Source of the DNA: Plicaturopsis crispa FD-325 SS-3
Lineage: Eukaryota > Basidiomycota > Agaricomycetes > Amylocorticiales > Amylocorticiaceae
Reading direction: 5' to 3'
NCBI GenBank assembly: GCA_000827205.1
Contig: KN832564.1
Span: forward strand, 343,470-407,469
DNA: 64,000 nucleotides
The notes under the pieces were generated by a model. The model searched no databases, had not been told where the DNA came from, and worked only from the letters and a program-made list of their open reading frames with translations. Made by a program: the position numbers and the translations under genes. Within the stretch, counting starts at the first letter, position 1; every line of letters begins with the position of its first letter. Shown here piece by piece: positions 24,101-38,810 of the stretch.

Positions 24101-26384
24101 ATGCACGACAAGGGATTCAGAAGGACCGACGCTGGCTCTGGCAATCACGTCCGAACCGGCGACGAGAAGAAGACCAACGACGCACCCCACGAACCCGCTA
24201 CGACTCCGAGGAGCACTTTCCAGGCAATATGTCTTGTTATGACCTGCACGTTTGCTATGATAGTCAACGTACGTACGGAATATGCTGTCATGGACGTCGT
24301 TGACTCCCTAACGCTACTATACTGGCCGCAGCAAGCGAATAACACTTCCGTGTCTATAGCGCTGCCCACCATTCAGCGGGATCTTCAAATTGACGAAGCA
24401 AAGTTGCAATGGCTAGTTTCCGCGTACTCCCTTTCATCCGTGCGTGTTCTTTCGTATCGTACTTACCAGTGACGACCCCTAATAGTAATCGCAGGGTTGC
24501 CTTCTCCTCTTCTTTGGCCGGATTGCCGACCTGTATGGACGCAAGAAAGTATTCCTAACAGGTTCAGTGTGCCTTGCCGCTTTCACTCTCGGGTGTGGGT
24601 TTGCCCAGGGTCCGTAGGCCGTCTAGTGCCATTGCCTTCAATCTGGAATTTTTACTGAGGAAGCACACACATGTAGATGAGATCACCCTGGACGTACTTC
24701 GCGGACTTCAAGGTATTGGAGCAGCTGCGACTATCCCTGCCTCGGTATGCCCCAACTTGCCAGACTGCTGGTTACCAAACAAATGCGAACCAAACTCATG
24801 CACGTACAGCTCGGAATTCTCGCACACGCGTTCCCGCCTTCCCGAGCGCGTTCCGCTGCCTTTGCTACGTTCGCTGCGGGTGCCCCTTTGGGCGGTGCAG
24901 TTGGTATCGTCCTGGGCGCAGTGTTAACCCAGCTTAGTAAGTAAGTGCCCTCTCCGCTTCAACATTCCAGCGTTACTAGTTAATCAATGGAAATTTCTCT
25001 CCAGGGCAACATGGCGATCACCATTTTATTTGTCCACCGGCCTCACCATCCTCTGCTTCATTGGCGGTATCGTCTCCATTCCGCCGGACCTGCCCCTCCC
25101 TGCCGAGATTGACAGACGCGTCGACTGGATCGGTGCCGCCCTCATTACGATCGGTTTGGTGCTCATCGTCTTCGTCTTGAGCGACGGCGAAGTTGCACCT
25201 AATGGATGGGCGACCTCATGTACGTCCCATCATGCTGTTATCGCGTTCATACATTCAAAGAAACCCCCGCGCAGATATTATTGCACTTCTTGTCATTGGT
25301 GTCGCCTTCGTTGCGCTCTTTCTCGCATGGCAACGCTATCTTGAGGGCGTTCAAGCCAACCCGAACACCACTCGGTCAAGGTGGACGCCCCCGCCACTGA
25401 TGAAGGTCAGCATTTGGAAGCGCTCACGGGGGCGGTTTGCGGTTGTACAATGGATTGCCTTCTTGAACTGGATGACGTTCTTGAGTTGGGCTTTTTGGGT
25501 CCAGGTATGTTTTCCGTGAGCTCGCAAGCTTATCGAATTGTTGAAGTGTTTTCTAGCTCTACTATCAAGACTATGCGCACTTCAGCCCCGTGCTCACCAT
25601 GGTACGCTTGCTGCCCATGATGGTCACCGGGGTGCTGTGCAACATCGTGGTGGCAATGGTAGTCGGACATGTTCCGCTTGTTTTCCTCATGTGTCAGTAT
25701 TTTCTCCATACAATACTCGCATTCTTATTGACAGACACCTTCAGGTACCGGAACACTCTTGACCGGCTGTGCGCCGCTCCTTTTCGCAGTGATCAAACCG
25801 AACGCGCCATATTGGTCATTCGGCTTCCCTAGCGCTATCCTCAGCGTGTTCGGCGCAGATTTCGTGTATGCTACTGGCACGATTTTCATCGCCAAAATCG
25901 TCGATCCAGATGAACAAAGTGTCGCTGGCGGTCTATTCCAAACCATGACCCAAGTGCGTTGTTGCCACCCTGTCCGTGTTGCAGCTGCAAGCTCGCTGAC
26001 GACTACTACGTGACGTAGCTGGGCACTTCTCTGGGTCTGACGATCACCACAATTGTGTTTAACAGAGTGGTGAAGCGTGAGACGCTGGCGGAAGGACAGT
26101 CCCCCGTTGGGGTAAGTGGTGTGGATGCTCCGCGTGAGGCACAGCTACTAGGCTACCGCGATGCGCAATGGACTGCGTTTGCGTTCGGCATGTTTGGTAG
26201 GTCACCGAAGTTTATCGCCATTCGGAATGAAACTGACTCATCTTTAGCGACACTCCTCGGGGTTGTGTTTCTGAGAAAAGTTGGCATCGTAGGCCACCGC
26301 GACACGAAGGACGACAGGGCAGACAGCCAGGAGGAAACTGTTACGGCCGATGCAAAGCCCAACAGAACATTAGAGGCTGCGTGA
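24101..26384 (+). CDS. MFS transporter, DHA2 (14-helix) drug:H+ antiporter type
   Basis: Plasma-membrane proton-driven exporter of toxic or secondary compounds. Exons 24101-24268, 24332-24439, 24495-24609, 24677-24744, 24810-24940, 25005-25219, 25275-25504, 25557-25692, 25745-25953, 26019-26196, 26248-26384; 564 aa, usual for the 14-TMS group. Signature blocks: NTSVSIALPTIQRDL, the loop 2-3 motif GRIADLYGRKKVF, ITLDVLRGLQGIGAAA, and motif C-like APLGGAVGIVLG. The start ATG lies only 60 bp from the edge of the inverted-repeat element, so the core promoter is in or beside the transposon arm. Two oxidoreductase genes follow on the same strand. Confidence 0.9.
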
Positions 26385-26958
26385 AAGGCTGACTCTAACC
26401 GGTCACCATCCACCAGCACATCCGATTTGGATGTTATATGTGAATAATGAAACTGACAAGCTTCGTAGCTATTGCTGACAGTTGCTCCTGAGATGATAAG
26501 CCCTTCGGAGAGCGTTTGAAGACGATTCACTAGAACGTGTGGACAAACGACGCACGGAGATCGTACCACTTCGAGTCTTTACATGCTACAAACCACACTC
26601 AGAAGCTATGCCCGGCAGACTTTGAAGGCCGGCTTCACAGCACTACAGTGAGTGTCAATTATCGTTGACATTACCAGTGACTAAGTACGCTTCAGGCGTT
26701 CTTCTGCAATCCAGGCGCCTACATGTTCGGAGTCGATAACGTGAACTTCCCCCTGATGTTTAAGCATCGGCGACATTAATGCTCAAACTGTCGCCGACTT
26801 TCTTGCATGTCCATGGATTGCTAACTACTCGTACCGACGGGCATACCCACGACCGTCTGCATGCAGAGGGTATATATGCAGGAAGCGATATGAAGGAAAC
26901 AGCAAGTCACTGCCAGCTATCCACAAATCTCTCACCACCTACCTCTCGAGTTTCAGCG
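26385..26958. promoter_or_regulatory. Upstream region of the OYE gene, with TATA box
   Basis: About 570 bp. GGTATATATGCAGG at about 26869-26882 is a good TATA box some 85 bp before the ATG at 26959. Nothing else is recognised. Confidence 0.5.
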
Positions 26959-28526
<1,568 letters not shown>

Positions 28527-28933
28527 ACCAAGCAGAGATTCGAGATTCGAGAGCCTCCTCCCCACGTGGCATTTAAGCTGATGCTGCGATGACGGGATGT
28601 CCAGAATCTTACTTAGTACATCTGACGCTCAATTATCTCGCACCGTTGTATATCGCCCTCGCTTATTACTCTCCCTACACATGTATCCAGCACTCAGCAT
28701 ATGGCGTCGATGTCAAAGCATGATTCTGCTGGAACTCCATATGCAAGCCGCCGCCATGCGCTCAGTTTGTATATCTGCTTACAAGTGCTTACAAGTCTGT
28801 GTCTTGCGCAATCCCTCGCAGAAAACACGCGAATTGTCGAATCTCCTGCTAGTGGTTCTGCTTGAACACTCTCATATATGATGCTTGCTCAGTTTGGTAC
28901 GAGGGCAAGTGCCTTCTGAACGCCTCCTACAGG
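28527..28933. other. Spacer between OYE and monooxygenase genes
   Basis: About 400 bp, presumably terminator of one gene and promoter of the next. No motif is recognised. Confidence 0.5.
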
Positions 28934-31322
28934 ATGCTCCTCCCAGTTCTCCTTGTCGCAGCTGCAGTGGCTGACCGATGCTTCGCTCTGAGCCAATCGC
29001 CGTTCCTCCTCAACAACGATGAAGACAAAGCAGCTTCAGATCATTATCAGTTCAAATGGCCGATCCGGAGAGTCGCCATTATCGGCGCCGGCCCAAGGTG
29101 CGTTGCGATTGCAGCTTGTTTATCTCTTCGTAACATGTATACAATGCTGAAGTCTTGACAGTGGTCTTATAACTTATCGTGAACTTACTAAAGCAGGCTT
29201 CGAGGCTCACATATATGAGCGTGATAATGTCCCGGGCGGGAACTGGCATTATACGGAAGAGATACCCACTGACGCGCCCGTACCTAACGCGCCTGTGGAA
29301 TTGAGCGACTACGTGCCGTCGCTACCACCGGCAGGGGCTCAATTGCCGTACATTGTAGAGAGCGCGGATGGATGGACAGAGCAGTGGAGAGAACACAGCG
29401 GACCAAAGCCCGTTTGGGCGTCACTACATTCTAATGTAGCGGCAGTGAGTGGTGCAGTACTATCATTGTGACTATCCTGAACATTGACTCTATCCACGAA
29501 GCCCGTACAACAAGTGAGCCTATGCCATATCCAGTAGAATCACAACTCAATGCCAATGCTATCCCTACTCTAGATCGACGAGTTACCTTGGCCCAAAGGT
29601 ATTTACGATGTGTCTATCCTTGCAATAAATATCAACTCTATCTCGTAGGAACCGAATGGGAGCTTCCGCACCAGAAGCTCCAGGCTTATCTGCGAGCTTT
29701 TGCTTCCTTCCATGGCGTCAACAGCAACGACAACAATCCCAATGTTTCGTACAACACTCGAGTAGAACTCATCGAGAAGCATTACGATGATGCCGGAAAG
29801 GAACACGGCTGGAGGCTTACCCTCAAGGAGCTCGTCAAAGGCGCAAATGATACATCCAGGACGACGTGGTACCAGGAGGTAGTTATACTTGCGTTTGGCA
29901 TTCTCAACTTCTGCCTCGCACTCGCTTATCATTTGTTCAGAATTATGACGCTATAGTGATCGCCACAGGAAGATACAATGCTCCCAACGTACCAGATATC
30001 TCGGGTGCTGCTGAATGGGCCGCGAAATTTCCACAGAAAATCTCGCATTCACGTCAATATCGGCGGCCAGAGCCCTACGCGAATGAGACGGTTCTTATTA
30101 TTGGCGCAGCTGTGAGTTGGTTCATCGATCTGTATGCATCACCCATTCTTATGTACCTTCACGACTACTAGACCAGTGGCGGGGAAATATCTCGCGATAT
30201 CAACACCCATGCTCGCAAGGTGTACCAATCTATTAGGGTAAATAACTTTCCTATCCAAAGTTTTCGGGTCATTTACGAATCATCACCTTTTAGGCTGACA
30301 CTTGTAAGTTCTATCTCGTGATGCAGGTCTGGGCTGTGTGATTTGACCTCTTTCACAAGCTACTGCACCTCATTATTCACTTTCGATATTCTTACGCCGC
30401 CTCCCGGCAAACACTACGCTAATCGGCGCGATTAAGCGCTTCCATCCATTGAACGACCACTCCAGTGGTATTAGTGAAGGCCGAATCGAGTTGGAAAATG
30501 GAACGGTGCGTCCCTCGTCGCGTCGTCGCGTCGTCGCGTCGTGTCTCCTCGCGTTGTGTTAAACTGTATTGTCATTCAAGGTTATCACTGGCGTTGACCG
30601 GATTATTTTTTCCACCGGATATCGCTATACGTTCCCTTATCTGCCCCAATACCACAATTCCTCTATCGGAATCAACGATACGGCTACCGGCGGCGCCATT
30701 CAACCCCTTGTTACCGACGGCTCCCATGTCCGCTCTCTGCATCTCGACCTCTTTTACATCGAGGAGCCCACCATCGCTTTTCTCACTAGACCATTTGGTC
30801 TCGCTGAGTACTGGGCCGTTGCGCTTGCCAAGGTGTGGGATAATAAGGCGAAGCTCCCGTCCACGTCGGAGCTCTGGAGGATCCACTGGGGGCATGTCAA
30901 GTCGCAGGGAGGCTATGGGAAACACTTCCAGTTCCTTGGGGCGGACAAGGGAAATGGCAAGTGCTCTTTGCCAAATCTTTGAGTGTTTTCTAAGCTGTTT
31001 TTCTGCATTACTAGCTCTGGCTCGGTACCTGATCGGCTGGCTGAACGACGCCGCAGTCAAATACGGCGGACGGCAATTGGACACCATTCCTAAAGAGTAC
31101 GCTGCTGATGATCACTTTGAGTCATTATCTATCTAACATCTTCCTTGTAGACGTGACCAAGTATTCTCCCTGTGGGTTCGCGCGCGATTTGGCATAGACC
31201 TTTTTGAAAGCGGCGGCGAGGGAGGACAGACATTGACACCGGATGGGTTGAGCCCCCTCGATGAGGCTTCGAAAGAACGAATCGTCAACGACATCTTGTT
31301 TGACGTGGATGGAGGATGGTAA
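28934..31322 (+). CDS. Flavin-containing monooxygenase (FMO-like) with leader peptide
   Basis: FAD/NADPH enzyme that oxygenates N, S or other soft sites of small molecules. Twelve exons: 28934-29097, 29162-29444, 29502-29513 (12 nt), 29574-29598, 29649-29878, 29941-30111, 30172-30237, 30294-30303 (10 nt), 30360-30505, 30581-30956, 31015-31096, 31151-31322; 578 aa. A hydrophobic leader (LLPVLLVAAAVA) precedes the FAD fold VAIIGAGPSGL. The FMO fingerprint appears as KFPQKISHSRQYRRPE, then the second dinucleotide site VLIIGAATSGGE and the ATG-like FSTGYRYTFP. Two tiny exons were needed to keep the PVQQ-IDELPWPKG and ADTS-TAPHY junctions in phase. The intron after 30956 uses a GC donor. The leader suggests entry to the secretory route, which differs from classic ER-tail-anchored FMOs. 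Confidence 0.9.
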
Positions 31323-32112
31323 ATGTAGACTCAAAATTGTATCTGGCCGTTATCGTCTCCCGGTGCGTCGCATTCCTGGCATAGTATATATACATACTGG
31401 TTGCTCATAGGACTGTTTCCAGGGTTTCGAATCATATTGTCTCCTATGTAAACCGGCGCAATGTATTCCAATTGTAGTGCGTGAGTCTCTGGGAACCCTT
31501 CTGGGCAGTCATTCGGAGGCGTGTTACCCGCTTGCTTTCGTCCTCTTCGCTGTCTCCTCGCACTTGGCAGTGAGCTCTGGTCCTCTCCTTGCGTTCAGTC
31601 TCCCAATCCTGTGTACGATTTCTTCCTCCTAGCGTCTATAGAACTTCTGTGTTCCATGCACGATGTCAGGTCTCTGCCATCGACGCGCATCCCAGTATGC
31701 TCGGACTTACTTGGAAATGCTCTTTTTCAATTCTAGAAATCCCTCTTCGCAACTGCGGTCTGTCGTCTCGCTGGCGTCCTCGTGGTTGCGACGTGGGTTA
31801 CGACCGGCGTGGCCTCTTTTGCGGAAATTTGCTCCCTGGCGGGCCGGGTGAGCAGATTCCTAGACGGCCCGCCGATATGTCGTGTGTATTTTGTGAGTAC
31901 TATTCACGCCATCCTATGCAATGTTAACGCCTATTCTCTGTCAGTGGGTCAAACCTACAGGGGCGTAGTTATCCGCGATATTTCCGTATTCATTCACTGA
32001 CCCATGTGTCCAATATAGAGGTCGCACGAAATTGTATAAAGGACCATGCCCAGAGATGCAGCTAAACATCGTCTTCTGGATATCTCGTCGCTGAGTTGCA
32101 TCATAGTGCATC
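31323..32112 (+). promoter_or_regulatory. Upstream region of pectinesterase, TATA box, and doubtful hydrophobic exons
   Basis: TATAAA at 32035-32040 lies 73 bp before the pectinesterase ATG and is a convincing core promoter. Between 31461 and 31834 several + strand stretches could be spliced into hydrophobic segments (ACYPLAFVLFAVSSHLA; FATAVCRLAGVLVVATW) starting from an ATG at 31461. They may be remains of a membrane protein gene, but I found no end or family, so no gene is called. Confidence 0.4.
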
Positions 32113-33513
32113 ATGCTCTTGTTCAAAGCGACTACTCTTCTGTCAGTGCTTCAAGCTGCACTTGCCGCATCTCGTACGTCGCCACCAGCTGGCGCGCTCG
32201 TAGTCAGGTCGGGGACCACCACCTCTGGCGAGTACGCGACGATCTCGTCCGCTGTTGCTGCGCTTCCGGACGACAGTACTAGTCAATCGATCTTCATATA
32301 TTCTGGGACATATAAAGAGCAGGTTGATATTACGCGCTCCGGACCTGTTACGGAAAGTCACTCGTGCAATAGTATCAAATGATTATACTCATGATTATTT
32401 GCATTCAGATCTATGGGTATACCACTAATACCGCTGACTACACTAATAATGTGGTCACCATATCCGCGAGCGCGACGCTAGACTCTGCTGGCTCCGACGA
32501 TGCCAGTGGGACACTACGCGTCCACAAGGACAATTTCGCGCTATACAACGTCAACGTGAAGAACACGCACGGGTCTGGGGTCCAAGCCATTGCCTACAGC
32601 AACTACGGCAGCAAGACCGGTGCATATGGTTGCGGCTTTTATGGCTACCAGGTAACTTCGCGCAGTGCAATGCTAGTTATCGGAGGACTTGCTGATTAAT
32701 TACATGTAGGACACATTATTGGCCGAAGAAGGAACGCAAGTGTACTTAAAATCGTACATCGAGGTGAATGTCTATCTCAGCAACGTCTGATTTGCTGGCT
32801 GAATTCACTGAACGACGGCAGGGTGCCACAGATTTTATCTTCGGCCAGAGGGGTGCGCACTCTGTCGAAATGCAGCCTTTCTGCGACGGTTTATACTGAC
32901 CGTGCAGTACAGGTCAAGCATATTTCGAAGGGAACACCATCGCGATAAATGGCCCTGACGCTACGATAACAGCTTCAGGACGCTCATCGGACGACGATAC
33001 TAGCTGTGTGTACGCCTTTTCATTCATGCTCAACGAGCTAACCCCCTTGGTAGATGTATTCAACTCCAATACCGTGTCCTTAGCCTCTGATGCTGCGTCT
33101 GGCACCAGTGGGACAGTCTACTTCGGTCGACCGTGGGCTGGTATGTCATTCTCCCTGACTCCGCGTACGATTGAAGCTGATATTTATGCATGTGCGCAGA
33201 CTACGCCAAGTAGGTGTTGATTAATGTGCACGTACTGGCATCGCTGACTGTATTGGTCTCTAGGGTCATCTTCAAGAACACCGACGTGACAGTCGGCCTC
33301 GAGAGTGCCCTCTGGTCCGAGTGGTCATCTTCCGATCCACGCACAGACCACATCTTATTTGCCGACTACGGTACTACGGGAAGCGGCGCCTCCAACCTTG
33401 ATCGTGCGAGCTTCGCCACGCTTTTGACGGAGAGTGAGGCGGCAGCGTATGACATCTCGAGCGCCGTTGGAAGTGACTACGCGGACTGGGTGGATACTAG
33501 CTATCTGGCCTGA
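32113..33513 (+). CDS. Secreted pectinesterase (carbohydrate esterase family 8)
   Basis: Removes methyl groups from pectin outside the cell, opening it to polygalacturonases and lyases. Exons 32113-32346, 32409-32651, 32710-32763, 32822-32852, 32913-33005, 33054-33140, 33200-33209 (10 nt), 33264-33513; 333 aa. A signal peptide (LLSVLQAALAAS) leads into the beta-helix. CE8 catalytic residues are visible: Asp160 (GYQDTL), Asp181 (TDFIFGQ) and Arg244 (FGRPW). The first intron donor (GTTACG, after RSGP) is the least certain splice. A 10-nt exon rebuilds WADYAKVIF. The gene is probably subject to CreA control as pectinases commonly are, though I saw no clear CreA site in the 200 bp upstream. Confidence 0.92.
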
Positions 33514-33772
33514 TAAGTAGAGAAGTAGGACAGTACATATGTACTTGAGTCTGGGATACCTGCGTCTGCTCGGAGTCATCTTGGCCGCTTTGCCGCACTG
33601 AAATACGCAATTTGGAACTGCGAGGAATGCCGGGAAACAGTACGAATTATCATAGAAAGGTACACAGTATACAGTTATTACCTAGATGCAGCAGGGTCCA
33701 ACAGAGGAACGAGAAACAGAGGAAATGGGATAGAGAAATTCGACAGTGAGCACGGCTATTGACTCTGAGCGC

Positions 33773-35602
33773 TCATTTTTTGGTCTTCGCCTTCTTGCTA
33801 CCCCCTTCGCCTTTGTCAGCGTCATTCTGCACAATGCGTAAGAATATTGGCATAGACAACGGGTGTAAAGAACTTACCTTGCGTTTTGTCCCCTTGCTCT
33901 TTGGATCTGGCTTCCCCTTTCCCTTCGCCTTGTCATCCTTCTTGGGGGACGTTTTTGGCTTTGCGGTGAAAAAGCCGTCGAGGCGGCCCTGCTGTTTGCT
34001 GTTCAGGTATTTTTGCAGTTTTTCGGCGCCTTTCCGTACACGGTCTTCGCTAATGGCGAGATGTTAGACCTTGAAAAAACAAGGCGGGAAGGTTGAGTGA
34101 CGAACCTGAACCCTTTCTCGGTGACGAGAAATTGTATCAGACCGTCGACGTCCGGGTTGGTCCATTCGAGCTACGCCATCATGCCAGGATATATAAGAAT
34201 ATCAGCAGGAACAGAAAATGGCAGCTAAGTACTGACCTCCACCTCGTCCGCGGGTAGAACGTCCGGTTTTTCGAAGACGCGCTTTGCCTCCTCCCATGGC
34301 CATTCTTCGGGGATAGATATTCCACCTTTCTTCTTCTTCCCACTACCATCTTCCCCGTCCTCCTTTTCTGCAACTCTGTTCATTCAAATTGCTCAGCGAA
34401 GACCCTCACCAGCAACATACAGACATACTGACTTTGCCTGCAAGTGCTCGATGACCCCCTTCAATCCACCGTGCTCTCGGATGAGTTTGAGTGCGGATTT
34501 AGGCCCGACCCCTTTGATGGGCTCGAGATAGTCGCATCCTAAGAGTATACATAGGTCGATGAACTAGGAAGGTTTGCGGTCAGCTCTTGAGATGATGGAT
34601 ATAACGTCGCAGTTTACCTGAGACATTTCCATCTCAAGGCCTTCTAATGCCCGCGCGAGGTTTATCTCGCTAATGGGTTGTTTCTTGGCTTCGGAAAAGG
34701 TGAGATGTCGATACAAGATGGGCGAAGAGAATGTTAAGGTGTCCATGTCCTCGGATCCCGCCGCGTATACCTTTGGCAATGATTAGAACGTGGCTCGCTC
34801 AAGCACACAGCAACATGGCATACCTTTCCGCCACGGGCAAGCTCGGCGCACTGAGCCTCTGCCTCCGAAGGTGCCTGCGGGGAAATAATTTAGTAGATAT
34901 ACGAAGATGAATAGAGAGCAAACCCACGACCACGACCGGGATCCCCATTAGTTTGAGTAGCCTTCTACACTCTTCGTTGTGTTGTTTGGTTACTCGCACC
35001 GTCCGACGCGAGAATTTGTCCATCTCCTCAACCGTGCCTTTTCGCAGTCAAATTCGGTCTTCACTGAGATACAGAATTGAGACATGCCTGTTTCCTTGGC
35101 TTCCTCGTTCCCCTCTTTAGCCTCCTCCCTCTTCTCGAATCGCTTGGAGAGCTGAAGGCTACGTGAGCTTACAGAGAGTAGGTCAGTGACGCAGCACGCA
35201 CCACTCCAGCCTTCAGCTCTGGAGGTTTCCCATCGAACACATAGGCTGGCTTTATTCCATTCTCTACTATGCGTATTGTGCGATAGAATAAACCCATGAG
35301 ATGACTGTCGTTTGGGTACGTCAGTGGCAGTCCTACACGACGCGTCAATGAGCTAGACATACCTTGTAGTTTCACCCGCATCATTCGTCAACATTTCTCC
35401 ATCCTTTTGACGAACGGCAATTAGGAATTGGTAGATTGACATGGACGCGTCGATGGCGACCTTGCGCCCGAACAGAGTTTTGATTTCATGCTCCTGCAGG
35501 TCCTTCAACATCAGCTCTTTGCCCAGGATGTGATATATAGCGTACTGTGATAGATTTTGGTGCGTGTTCAGACAGAAGAGCAGTCAGACCTTTGATACCC
35601 AT
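33773..35602 (-). CDS. fen1: Flap endonuclease 1 (FEN1/Rad27)
   Basis: Structure-specific 5' flap nuclease of Okazaki-fragment maturation and long-patch base-excision repair, nuclear. Exons 35602-35546, 35493-35363, 35304-35202, 35151-35088, 35037-34928, 34874-34824, 34770-34618, 34563-34433, 34375-34237, 34170-34106, 34049-33878, 33826-33773; 409 aa. It starts [18 protein letters not shown]; metal-binding blocks follow: [47 protein letters not shown] and [18 protein letters not shown]-binding box, QGRLDGFF, lies at residues 355-362, then a Lys-rich tail. The fourth intron starts with GC (35087-35086). A short Gly/Lys insert after LQAKVAEKED lengthens it over the human protein. Confidence 0.95.
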
Positions 35603-35794
35603 GACGGCAGCGCTCGAAGTCAAGTTTCTGGCAGGTTTCTGGATTCCAATCCAGCAGACGCGGGACCAGCGCGTTATTTACTGTTGTTTCTCAGCCACTT
35701 TCTCTTCATTCCTCGAGTCCGGTCAAAGTCTCTCTTGCCCTCCCCTTGCATGTACGCACGCAATATCTATCGGTAGCAGCGTGGTACCCCCAAC
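35603..35794. promoter_or_regulatory. Short bidirectional promoter, fen1 and YEATS gene
   Basis: 192 bp separate the two start codons, so transcription must begin in both directions from this stretch. No TATA box is evident, as usual for housekeeping promoters. Confidence 0.6.
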
Positions 35795-38700
35795 ATGCAA
35801 GCTAGGAAAAGACGACGGTCTGATTCGAGCGAAGAAGGTAGTACCGGTGAGCACGAGATTTCTCTCGGACTTAGCATACAACTAACGGAGGACATGGTAG
35901 TTGAGGATGCGAAGCGCGTGCTCGTCGATGAATTTAATCTCGAGATTTCTATGAGAGAGCGTATCAATGAAACAATTGAGTCGCGCATAACTTGGGCTCT
36001 GATGCTGCAGGAGCTGTTGCAAAAAGAGTCGAGCAATGGTTCTACAGACACAACCTTACAATTCAAGGGCGCTGCCTTGGACGCTTTGGACGCCATCGAA
36101 TCTCCGTCAAACTTCATTCTAAACAGGGAATTGCCACATCCCGTACACCCGCCATCTCTTCGGTCCCTCTCGCCGTCGTCTGTTATCCCGTCCTCTTCGC
36201 GTCCAGTTACGCGTCCAGTTACGCGCCCACCTAGTTCCACTGCGCCATCGAGTCAAAAATTACTCTTCATTCGTAATTCCACGTCCTCACCGGGATCGAT
36301 AGCCAGAATGGTGTGCTCAGACTGCAGGCGTTCAGACTTCACCAACCTTCAAGGCCTCCTGAACCATTGTCGATTGCGGCATAAGCGAGAATACGGGAGC
36401 CACGACGAATGCATGCAACAATGTGCCGTACTAGTGTCTGACGCTGCGGAGGCCGAATGGGTGATAAAGAACGGTACCGAGCTTAGTGGCGTCAGCATTC
36501 CCAGCCTGAAGCAGCTATTTGAAACGGCTGTTGGGGGCATCGAGCATGTGGCTGCAAAGGCAGAGGGTCCCAACGTTGTGGCTGACGCTCGAAAGGACGA
36601 TGGACCCGGTACCTACCTCAGCCGAACGCTTGGACACCACAAAGACACGCCTGCGCTGGCACCGTTCTTGGGACGCGCACCCAAGAAGAGACGGATAAAT
36701 GTCGACGAGCCTGTGACCATGATCGACATTGTCAATCAAGATAGAAAGACTGGGCATACGAGATGGCGAATGCCTTACACGCATCGGAACCCTCCTCACC
36801 GAGAGTTCGACGCCGACGTCGATCTTTTAAAGCATACTCCTCCGCAAGCACTTTCAACAGAGGAAGAAGCGCGTACGCTGCTGCCTCTTACCAAAGATGT
36901 AATGCCTGCGGCTCCGCCCCATGAACTCGCACTTCGCACACGATTCCACATCTTGGCTAGAATTGGAGTCTGTGATTATAGCCTTTGGGTCTCGCCTGGT
37001 GAGTCGCTTTGAGTACTATTTTCTTCGTCTGATTGATATCATGCAACGCAGAGCGTCGAGCCCATGACGACCAGACGCACCGATGGATGCTTTCGGTTGA
37101 TTCGCCGTCCTACGTTTGTTCATATAATCCGATCGTATTTTACGCCGTGTGCTAAACATTCTATGCTTGAACCAGAGCCTGGACATAACGAGTTTTCTCG
37201 CCGAGATGACGGTGACATGCATAAGTGACCCACCTCCATCCGCATTTCCATCCGACATCATCGTTAGCCGCCCACCCTTCTTTGCATCTGGCACGACCGA
37301 CAGACCATTCCTTGCGCGTCTGAGACTGTCGTGGATCGGTGACCACAACCCACCAACGGAAGTGGAACATTGGGTGGATGTAGTGATATGCACTCATTTT
37401 CAAACCCAGAAATTTCTAACGTTGGATTTTTGCAGGTCGATCCTTTCAAAATGCTTCGTCCGGTACTAGGGGAACAGCAAGTGCTCGACATAGAACTAGA
37501 TCGCAACACAACTCTCCTACCAATTCGACCGAATGATAGCATGACTGCATGGGGTCAAGAGTGCTCAGGCGAAGCCCTTCCGACTTCCACACCATCATCC
37601 CATGACAGCCCGGACCAGCCGCGTAAGTTCGATCTTGCTCGTGAATGTCGCACATGTTCACATACTATCCTTTGTAGCCTATGCCGTCTTGCTATCAACC
37701 TTCCTCCCCCGATTTCCTATGACTATGAAAGGCAAGTCGGCTATGCGATGATTGAGCACCCGAAAATTCTAACTCCAGTGATCAGATGTAAAAGATCGTC
37801 GATTGCTAGAACTACCGTACAGACTGGTTGCGACACCGTTGCAGCTTCGTCGGCTCGTCCCCGGCCGACGCAAGGCTATCGAGGTAAAAATCACCTCATT
37901 GTCTCGAAGGTAATCGAGAGCTGATTTCCTTTCTTGTCAGTGGGGTCGTGCTATGGCTCTCCGGAAAGAGTACCACGATGCCGTCGGCACTTTACCGGAA
38001 ACAGACCAGATTACTTTGTCTACAGCTGACGTTTATCGTTGGCTGCAAGATGAAGGCCATTTTCCACGCGACGACCATCCCAATGACATCGCAACGAAGG
38101 CCGAGATATCCAAACAGCGACGCGTGCTGTCCTTCGATGGCTGGTGTCCTGCTTGCGGTCTGCAATATCTTTATCACGGAGAAGCTGTCAAAGCCGAGAC
38201 GCCGGATGGTGGAAGCTTTGCCTGTGACATTGCCTCGATACCCCGCGGTCCACCTCTGCTGGATTTCAACGATTTCCTTACCACGCCGGTGACTCCTTCG
38301 CAACCACGCACCTCGACGCTTCACTTCGACAGTACAACCTTGATAGCGACGGCGGAACCAAGCTTCATTACGGCTACACGTCGTATCATTGCACCCTTGA
38401 AATTGTCCTGCTTCCCATCAGAAATTGAAGGCGACGACAACTTTCCGCTCGAGAAACTTGGCAGCAATAAAACAAATGTCGTTGATAATCTCGCCCCATA
38501 TGGACTCATGTCCCTTCTCACTCGATCTTTTCTGGAGGTGCTGGTCAAACGCGGACTCGCCATCGCAGCGCAAGATGCAAGCGGCGCACAAGAAGGACGC
38601 CGACGTAGGAGGAAAAGTCAGCTGCTGACTCCTTCCCATATTATTCGGGGGCTGGGCGATATCTCGGGCGTCCACGCTTCTCCAACCCACCAAGCTGCGC

Positions 38701-38810
38701 TCAAGTGTATCGCTCGTCTCGGCGTGACCAGTGAAAGTGTCAAGTCCATATCGGTGCATCGGAGACCAACACCCTCACTATTACCCGTAAAACTCGAAGA
38801 CACCTCTTAA
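35795..38810 (+). CDS. YEATS-domain chromatin protein
   Basis: Probable reader of acylated histone lysines within a histone-modifying or remodelling complex (YEATS2-like layout). Exons 35795-36998, 37052-37113, 37176-37379, 37436-37622, 37678-37731, 37786-37883, 37941-38810; 892 aa. From the N-terminus: a basic start; a zinc-finger-like block near residues 171-205 (CSDCRRSDF, HCRLRHKREYGSHDEC); then the YEATS domain near 410-510 (THRWMLSVDSPS, LDITSFLAEM, PPFFASGTTDRPFLARL, EHWVDVDPF). The intron after 37731 has a GC donor. The long C-terminal part has a CPAC motif and a helical segment. YEATS identity rests on the sequence order above, without a profile search. Confidence 0.75.

Noticed and set aside
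30465-31136. 223-codon + frame
   Set aside because: Out-of-frame shadow of the flavin monooxygenase exons, whose motifs are in another frame.
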